This document shows positions 59,385-64,000 of a DNA stretch of 64,000 nt, piece after piece. Location: assembly GCF_014205225.1 (NCBI RefSeq), contig NZ_JACHNB010000001.1, positions 5,561,501-5,625,500 on the forward strand, read 5' to 3'. The notes beneath the pieces are model-generated. The model was not told where the DNA came from and made no database searches. It worked only from the letters and a program-made list of their open reading frames with translations. The position numbers were made by a program, and so were the translations under genes. Position 1 is the stretch's first letter; every line of letters starts with the position of its first letter. The DNA is from Actinoplanes octamycinicus. GTDB taxonomy: Bacteria > Actinomycetota > Actinomycetes > Mycobacteriales > Micromonosporaceae.

Positions 59385-60298
59385 CGGTGCTGGTCGCAGT
59401 GGTCACCTACAACAGCGAGCGGCTGCTCGCCGACCTGATCGACGGGCTGCGCGTCGGCCTGGACGGGGTCAAGTGGCACCTCACGGTCGCCGACAACGAC
59501 TCCAAGGACGACAGCGTCGCCACCGTCCGCCGGCTCGCGCCGGAGGCCACCGTCGTCGAGATGGGGCGCAACGCCGGGTACGCCGCCGGGATCAACGCGG
59601 CGGTGGCCGCCTCCCCCGCACACGACGCGATCCTGGTGCTCAACCCGGACGTCCGGCTCACCCCGGGCTGCATCACGATCCTGCTGGACGCGCTGACCGA
59701 GCCGGGCACCGGCATCGCGGTGCCGAACATCGTGGACGGCGACGGCGAGCTGATCTACACGATGCGGCGCGACCCGAGCGTGCTGCGCACCCTCGGCGAC
59801 GCGTTCCTCGGCGCCCGCCGGGCCGGGCGGTTCGGGCCGCTCGGCGAGGTGGTCGCCGACGAGCGGCTCTACGCCCAGGAGCGGTTCGCCGACTGGGCCG
59901 AGGGGTCCACCATGCTGGTCAGCGCCGAGTGCTGGGAGCGGTGCGGGCCGTGGGACGAGTCGTTCTTCCTCTACTCCGAGGAGACCGACTTCGCCCTGCG
60001 GGCGAGAGACGCCGGTCTGCGGACGAGGTATGTCCCGTCCGCCAAGGCCACGCACCTCGAAGGCGACTCCCGGGTGTCCCCGGGGCTGTGGTCGCTGCTC
60101 ACCCTCAACAAGGTCCGGCTGCACCGCAAACGCCACGGGCGGGCCCGGGCGGGCGCGCTGTGGGCGGCCCTGCTGCTGCGCGAGTCGAGCCGCGCCGTGC
60201 TCGGCAAGAAGCCCAGCCGCGCCGCGACCCGGGACCTGCTCACCCCGTCCCGGATGCGCGAGACTCCCGGCCCGGCCAGCGTGATCCGCTGGTCGTGA
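59381..60298 (+). CDS. GT2-family glycosyltransferase
   Basis: 305 residues with a GT-A fold: VAVVTYNSERLLADLIDGL, VADNDSKDDSVA (nucleotide Asp region), AGYAAGINAAVA, ILVLNPDVRLTPGC (DxD-like NPDV) and GPWDESFFLYSEETDFALRAR (ED motif). This is the rhamnosyltransferase-like WbbL branch, consistent with the dTDP-rhamnose genes nearby. It overlaps the acyltransferase stop (ATGA) and is the last gene of the operon; a large hairpin follows its stop. Confidence 0.92.
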   Translation: MTVLVAVVTYNSERLLADLIDGLRVGLDGVKWHLTVADNDSKDDSVATVRRLAPEATVVEMGRNAGYAAGINAAVAASPAHDAILVLNPDVRLTPGCITILLDALTEPGTGIAVPNIVDGDGELIYTMRRDPSVLRTLGDAFLGARRAGRFGPLGEVVADERLYAQERFADWAEGSTMLVSAECWERCGPWDESFFLYSEETDFALRARDAGLRTRYVPSAKATHLEGDSRVSPGLWSLLTLNKVRLHRKRHGRARAGALWAALLLRESSRAVLGKKPSRAATRDLLTPSRMRETPGPASVIRWS

Positions 60299-60299
60299 C

Positions 60300-60369
60300 C
60301 TAGCTGACTGGTGCTGAACGCGGGCCGATCAAGACTTTGATCAACCCGCGTTCAACGCCAGTCACCTAG
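60300..60369. terminator. 33-bp-stem bidirectional hairpin between convergent genes
   Basis: Arms 60300-60332 and 60337-60369 pair over 33 positions with five mismatches, several of them potential G-U pairs, and a GACT loop. It begins one base after the GT2 stop and its right arm contains the stop of the convergent XRE gene. No T-tract is present on either side. Confidence 0.7.
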
Positions 60370-61115
60370 CCGGTCGAACAGGCCGGCATCCCGGCCGGCG
60401 GGTGCGCCCGGGTGAACACGTCGGCGCCCGGCAGGAAGCCCCAGCCGTCCCACTCCTGCCCGGCGCCGGCCTCGGTACGGTCGCCGCGGGTGTAGTACCA
60501 GATCGTCCCGGTCTCCGGGTCGGCCGACCAGCACACGAACCAGCTGCGCGGGGCCTCCATGACCGCGACCTCGCGGGCGCCACCGGGCATCGGATGGAGC
60601 ACCGCGCCCGCGCGGTTGTCGCAGACGTAGTCGGTGTGCCAGACGCGTCCGCCGAGGCGCGAGTCGACATGGTTCACCCCGGACCGTTGCTCGCACGCTT
60701 GTGCCCGGGGACTATCCGCTCCGGTGGCGTTGACCGCGTAGGCGGCACCACCCACGCCGCCCAGCGTGATCAGCGCGCCGAGCACGGCGAACCAGGGGCG
60801 CCGGCGGCGAGCCCCGCCGGCGGTGGTTGTCTCGGCGGCCGTACTCGTCTCGGTGACCGGGTCCGGCTCGGTGACCGTGGCCGCCAGCCACAGACGTTCC
60901 AGGTCGGCGAGTTCCTCGGCGGTCGCCTCGCACTCGCGGGCCCAGTCCCGGACGATGTCCCATCGTGGCGGCACGGCGTCGCCGGCGGCATAACGGTGCA
61001 GCGCCGACTTGCTCACCGCCAGACGTCGCTCCAGTGCGGCGAAACTCCGCCCGCTGCGCCGCTTCAGCGCGGTGAGTGCGGAGTCCAAGGTCTGTTCTCG
61101 CAGTCTCTCCTGCAT
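60366..61115 (-). CDS. Membrane-anchored XRE-type regulator with extracytoplasmic domain
   Basis: From the ATG at 61115 the protein has 249 residues. Residues 1-80 form an XRE helix-turn-helix (GRSFAALERRLAVSKSALHRYAAGD). A linker rich in Thr/Glu leads to one membrane helix (PWFAVLGALITLGGVGGAAYA, about 118-138). The C-terminal 110 residues would lie outside and carry four Cys residues (in ACEQRS, DYVCDN, FVCWSAD and MPACSTG), likely forming two disulfides, plus several Trp. It is divergent from the wall-hydrolase pair and may sense the wall or secreted ligands. Confidence 0.82.
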   Translation of the reverse strand: MQERLREQTLDSALTALKRRSGRSFAALERRLAVSKSALHRYAAGDAVPPRWDIVRDWARECEATAEELADLERLWLAATVTEPDPVTETSTAAETTTAGGARRRRPWFAVLGALITLGGVGGAAYAVNATGADSPRAQACEQRSGVNHVDSRLGGRVWHTDYVCDNRAGAVLHPMPGGAREVAVMEAPRSWFVCWSADPETGTIWYYTRGDRTEAGAGQEWDGWGFLPGADVFTRAHPPAGMPACSTG

Positions 61116-61276
61116 CGATGTCCCCCGTGGATTGGTCCCGTCTCGTTCCGTCCCCTCCCGTCCCGTCCCGTCGACCGGCCGCGGGATGGTGGGACGACGC
61201 ACGCTCTGACCCAGGATGAGCCGCCGCGGCAACCGTTTCCGTGGCGGCCGACAACGATCGACGTCAGGAGATCAGC

Positions 61277-62614
61277 GTGCCAGGAAACCCGAATCCGTCC
61301 CGGATCACCGACGCGTCATGGTGGCTCATGCAGCAGCTGCTCGCGTTGCAGCCGGGCACCGTGAACGGTGGCATCTACGCCAACAAGTCGGGCTACCACA
61401 ACACCCGGGCAGCCAACCAGTCGAGCTGGCCGGACAACTACTCCATCCGGGACGCCGAGGACCGGGGTGGCCCGGCCGACAAGGCGGCCGCGTACGACTG
61501 GACCTTCCCGGACGCCCAGGGCGGGAACTACACCACGATCGCGAAGTACAGCCGGCGGCTGCTCGACTCCGGGCGCGACGCCGGCGACCCGCGGCTGAAC
61601 GGCTGGCGCGAGTTCTTCGGACAGACCGACACCGATGGCGAGGTGGAGGGCTGGGACTTCCGCCGCGGCCGGGCCGCGTCGTCGGACAGCTCGCACCTGT
61701 GGCACATCCATCTCAGCGAGGACCGCGACAAGGTCACCGACCTGGAGAACAAGAAGGCGGTGCTGAGCGTGCTCCGCGGTGAAACCGTGGCTCAGTGGCG
61801 GGCCGGCTCGGGCCGGACCCTGACCGGCAGGCTCGCTGACATCAACGGTGACGGCCGGGTCGACCTTCTGGCTCGTTTCCCGGACGGGAATCTGTTCGTG
61901 TATCCGGGCACCGGTAAGTCGGGGACGGAGACGTTCGGGGAGCGGTACCAGGTCGGTATCGGTTGGAACGAGGCTACAGCGATCACGGTCGCGGACGTCA
62001 ACGGTGATGGCCGGGTCGACCTTCTGGCTCGTTTCCCGGACGGGAATCTGTTCGTGTATCCCGGTACCGGTAAGTCGGGGACGGAGACGTTCGGGGAGCG
62101 GTACCAGGTCGGTATCGGTTGGAACGAGGCTACAGCGGTCACGGTCGCGGACGTCAACGGTGATGGCCGGGTCGACCTTCTGGCTCGTTTCCCGGACGGG
62201 AATCTGTTCGTGTATCCCGGTACCGGTAAGTCGGGGACGGAGACGTTCGGGGAGCGGTACCAGGTCGGTATCGGTTGGAATGACGCCACGGCGATCACGG
62301 TCGCGGACGTCAACGGTGACGGCCGGGCGGACATCCTTGCTCGTTTCCCGGACGGGAATCTCTACGTCTATCCCGGCACCGGCAGGTCGGGGACGGAGAC
62401 GTTCGGGGAGCGGTACCAGGTCGGTATCGGCTGGAATGACGCCACGGCGATCACCGTCGCCGACATCAACGGCGACGGTCGCGCCGACCTTCTGGCTCGT
62501 TTCCCGGACGGGAACCTCTACGTCTACCCCGGCACCGGCAAGTCCGGCACGGAAACCTTCGGCGAGCGTTACCAGGTCGGCACCGGCTGGAACGTCGTCA
62601 CCGCCCTCACCTGA
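61277..62614 (+). CDS. Putative peptidoglycan peptidase with five FG-GAP repeats
   Basis: 445 residues from the GTG at 61277 (GGAG about 6 nt upstream). Residues 1-170 resemble a LAS/M15-type metallopeptidase: SGYHNTRAANQ, KAAAYDWTF (Asp) and SSHLWHIHLS, giving a His...Asp...His-x-His zinc pattern. Residues about 180-445 contain five 52-residue repeats, each with the calcium loop DxNGDGRxD and RFPDGNLxVYPGTG, the beta-propeller FG-GAP/VCBS type. No signal peptide or membrane segment can be seen. It is followed 11 nt later by a second gene with the same tail. Confidence 0.8.
   Translation: MPGNPNPSRITDASWWLMQQLLALQPGTVNGGIYANKSGYHNTRAANQSSWPDNYSIRDAEDRGGPADKAAAYDWTFPDAQGGNYTTIAKYSRRLLDSGRDAGDPRLNGWREFFGQTDTDGEVEGWDFRRGRAASSDSSHLWHIHLSEDRDKVTDLENKKAVLSVLRGETVAQWRAGSGRTLTGRLADINGDGRVDLLARFPDGNLFVYPGTGKSGTETFGERYQVGIGWNEATAITVADVNGDGRVDLLARFPDGNLFVYPGTGKSGTETFGERYQVGIGWNEATAVTVADVNGDGRVDLLARFPDGNLFVYPGTGKSGTETFGERYQVGIGWNDATAITVADVNGDGRADILARFPDGNLYVYPGTGRSGTETFGERYQVGIGWNDATAITVADINGDGRADLLARFPDGNLYVYPGTGKSGTETFGERYQVGTGWNVVTALT
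61835..62611 (+). repeat. Five 156-bp FG-GAP repeats, first hydrolase
   Basis: Five in-frame units of 156 bp (52 codons), each containing GACATCAACGGTGA or GACGTCAACGGTGA and TTTCCCGGACGGGAA. Neighbouring units are almost identical at the DNA level, including at synonymous positions, and match the array in the following gene. Confidence 0.92.
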
Positions 62615-62625
62615 AAGGACCAACC

Positions 62626-63924
62626 ATGCCAGCGTCCAAGCCTTGTTCGCCGGGCGGCGCCAGCGCCGGCGACACCGCGACAGCCGACCAGTTGCGACCC
62701 CGGATGAACGGTCCGCGGCTCGGCCGTCGTATCAGTGGCAACAACGTCTGCTGTGCCCGGGTCATCGTGAACGCCGTGCGGAGCCGGGGCCTGCCGGTCC
62801 GGGCCGCGGTCATCGCGGTCACCACGGCGATCACCGAGACCAGCCTGAACAACTACACCGAAGCGGTCGACCACGACAGCCTGGGCCTGTTCCAGCAGCG
62901 GCCGTCGCAGGGCTGGGGTTCCCCGGCGCAGCTGACCGATCCGGTGTACGCCACCAACGCCTTCCTGAACGCGATGCTCCGCAAGTACCCGAACAACGGG
63001 TGGATGACCGGCGACATCGGCGCCATCTGCCAGCGGGTGCAGGTGTCGGCGGTTCCGGACGCCTACGGCCGGGAGGTGCACGACGCTCAGCTGCTGGCGG
63101 ACGCGTTGTGGAGTGGCTCCGGCCGCACCCTGACCGGCAGGCTCGCCGACATCAACGGTGATGGCCGGGTCGATCTTTTGGCTCGTTTCCCGGACGGGAA
63201 TCTGTACGTGTATCCCGGTACCGGTAGGTCGGGGACGGAGACGTTCGGGGAGCGGTATCAGGTCGGTATTGGTTGGAACGAGGCCACGGCGATCACGGTC
63301 GCGGACATCAACGGTGATGGCCGGGCGGACATCCTTGCTCGTTTCCCGGACGGGAATCTGTACGTGTATCCCGGTACCGGTAAGTCGGGGACGGAGACGT
63401 TCGGGGAGCGGTATCAGGTCGGTATTGGTTGGAACGAGGCCACGGCGATCACGGTCGCGGACATCAACGGTGATGGCCGGGCGGACATCCTTGCTCGTTT
63501 CCCAGACGGGAACCTGTACGTGTATCCCGGTACCGGTAAGTCGGGGACGGAGACGTTCGGGGAGCGGTACCAGGTCGGCATTGGTTGGAATGACGCCACG
63601 GCGATCACGGTCGCGGACATCAACGGTGACGGGCGGGTCGACCTTCTGGCTCGTTTCCCGGACGGGAACCTGTACGTGTATCCGGGCACCGGTAAGTCGG
63701 GGACGGAGACGTTCGGGGAGCGGTACCAGGTCGGCATTGGTTGGAATGACGCCACGGCGATCACGGTCGCGGACATCAACGGTGACGGGCGGGTCGACCT
63801 TCTGGCTCGTTTCCCGGACGGGAACCTCTACGTCTACCCCGGCACCGGCAAGTCCGGCACGGAGACGTTCGGTGGGCGGTACCAGGTCGGCATCGGCTGG
63901 AACGAGGCCACCGCGATCACCTGA
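62626..63924 (+). CDS. Putative lysozyme/transglycosylase-like hydrolase with five FG-GAP repeats
   Basis: 432 residues. Residues about 40-165 look like a transglycosylase/lysozyme-like module: VIAVTTAITETSLNNYTEAV (candidate catalytic Glu in TETSL), then DHDSLGLFQQRPSQGWG, a common actinobacterial wall-lytic signature, and DPVYATNAFLNAML. The linker SGSGRTLTGRLADINGDGR is nearly identical to that of the upstream gene. The C-terminal 260 residues are five FG-GAP repeats. No signal peptide is visible. GAAAGGA precedes the ATG, and the gene follows the previous stop by 11 nt. Confidence 0.82.
   Translation: MPASKPCSPGGASAGDTATADQLRPRMNGPRLGRRISGNNVCCARVIVNAVRSRGLPVRAAVIAVTTAITETSLNNYTEAVDHDSLGLFQQRPSQGWGSPAQLTDPVYATNAFLNAMLRKYPNNGWMTGDIGAICQRVQVSAVPDAYGREVHDAQLLADALWSGSGRTLTGRLADINGDGRVDLLARFPDGNLYVYPGTGRSGTETFGERYQVGIGWNEATAITVADINGDGRADILARFPDGNLYVYPGTGKSGTETFGERYQVGIGWNEATAITVADINGDGRADILARFPDGNLYVYPGTGKSGTETFGERYQVGIGWNDATAITVADINGDGRVDLLARFPDGNLYVYPGTGKSGTETFGERYQVGIGWNDATAITVADINGDGRVDLLARFPDGNLYVYPGTGKSGTETFGGRYQVGIGWNEATAIT
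63145..63921 (+). repeat. Five 156-bp FG-GAP repeats, second hydrolase
   Basis: Same length and register as the array in the upstream gene (777 bp each). The units are nearly identical within and between the two genes, which makes them recombination substrates. Confidence 0.92.
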
Positions 63925-63934
63925 GACAACGGTC

Positions 63935-64000
63935 CTATCCGAACGGGGTGCGGTCGAAGCTGATCCCACCCCGTTCGGCCATCCGCAGCCGGCGGCGGCC
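63935..64000 (-). CDS. C-terminal end of a minus-strand gene (partial)
   Basis: The minus frame encodes GRRRLRMAERGGISFDRTPF and ends with Gly-TAG at 63935. The sequence reads naturally and the frame is open to the window edge, so it is probably the end of a gene converging on the second hydrolase. A 12-bp inverted repeat (63939-63950 with 63967-63978) lies within it. Nothing more can be said of its function. Confidence 0.45.
   Translation of the reverse strand, partial: GRRRLRMAERGGISFDRTPFG

Noticed and set aside
61277..63924. Prophage lysis cassette
   Set aside because: No holin, portal, capsid, integrase or att site is visible; the genes stand alone beside a host-like regulator.
63939..63978. 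Terminator after the second hydrolase
   Set aside because: The 12-bp inverted repeat lies inside the likely coding end of a minus-strand gene and has no T-tract.

Overview
The window is high-GC actinobacterial DNA (G/C-rich third codon positions, frequent GTG starts, ATGA/GTGA stop-start overlaps). A chemoreceptor, a flagellar export protein (FliQ), many one- and two-component regulators, F420-type oxidoreductases, a putative mycothiol-linked DsbA-fold reductase and several c-di-GMP proteins together point to a motile, sporulating Micromonosporaceae such as Actinoplanes. That assignment is inference. I saw no rRNA, tRNA, CRISPR array, insertion sequence or intact prophage.

Layout. 1-11 kb: the end of a NADAR-type gene, a MarR-controlled flavin oxidoreductase/reductase pair, an AraC regulator, a quinone-oxidoreductase-like gene, a FIST sensor-diguanylate cyclase operon, a cytochrome P450, an F420-dependent LLM enzyme, a MEDS/ATPase regulator and a DDN-like reductase. 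11-18.7 kb: small and hypothetical genes, a lone fliQ, a palindromic repeat array, an RNA-ligase-like gene, an EamA transporter with divergent LysR, a DsbA-like protein, a TM2 protein and an anchored serine hydrolase. 18.9-25.5 kb: a PknB-like kinase, a subtilisin with a Trp-rich tail, a GGDEF-STAND ATPase fusion and a response-regulator remnant. 25.6-30.3 kb: a membrane Hsp70-like protein followed by a four-gene set with a WXG-type protein and an exported protein, a candidate type VII-like module. 30.3-33 kb: a chemoreceptor coupled to a sugar-binding lipoprotein. 33.9-40.9 kb: a six-gene sugar ABC transporter/catabolic operon headed by a ROK regulator. 40.9-42.6 kb: non-coding, filled with repeats. 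42.6-51.4 kb: a 1573-residue kinase/ATPase/histidine kinase, OsmC, an NTF2-like protein with an expanded N-terminus, a GNAT enzyme, a NmrA-like protein and a membrane protein. 51.8-60.3 kb: rmlDB and rmlAC divergently arranged, then a polysaccharide operon (sugar transferase, UDP-sugar dehydrogenase, CelD-like acyltransferase, GT2). 60.4-64 kb: a membrane XRE regulator and two putative wall hydrolases with nearly identical five-unit FG-GAP repeat tails.

The most unusual non-coding signal is a family of roughly 55-65 bp hairpins built on a CGGCTGG ... GGGTGT-C/T-TCGG arm. It occurs as a tandem array at 12.2-12.5 kb, a larger array at 41.3-42.0 kb, and one perfect 32-bp-stem palindrome at 48.6 kb. 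The variable part of the arm changes in both arms together in the best-paired copies. A second dispersed motif centred on TTTCCGGTACGCC is also present.
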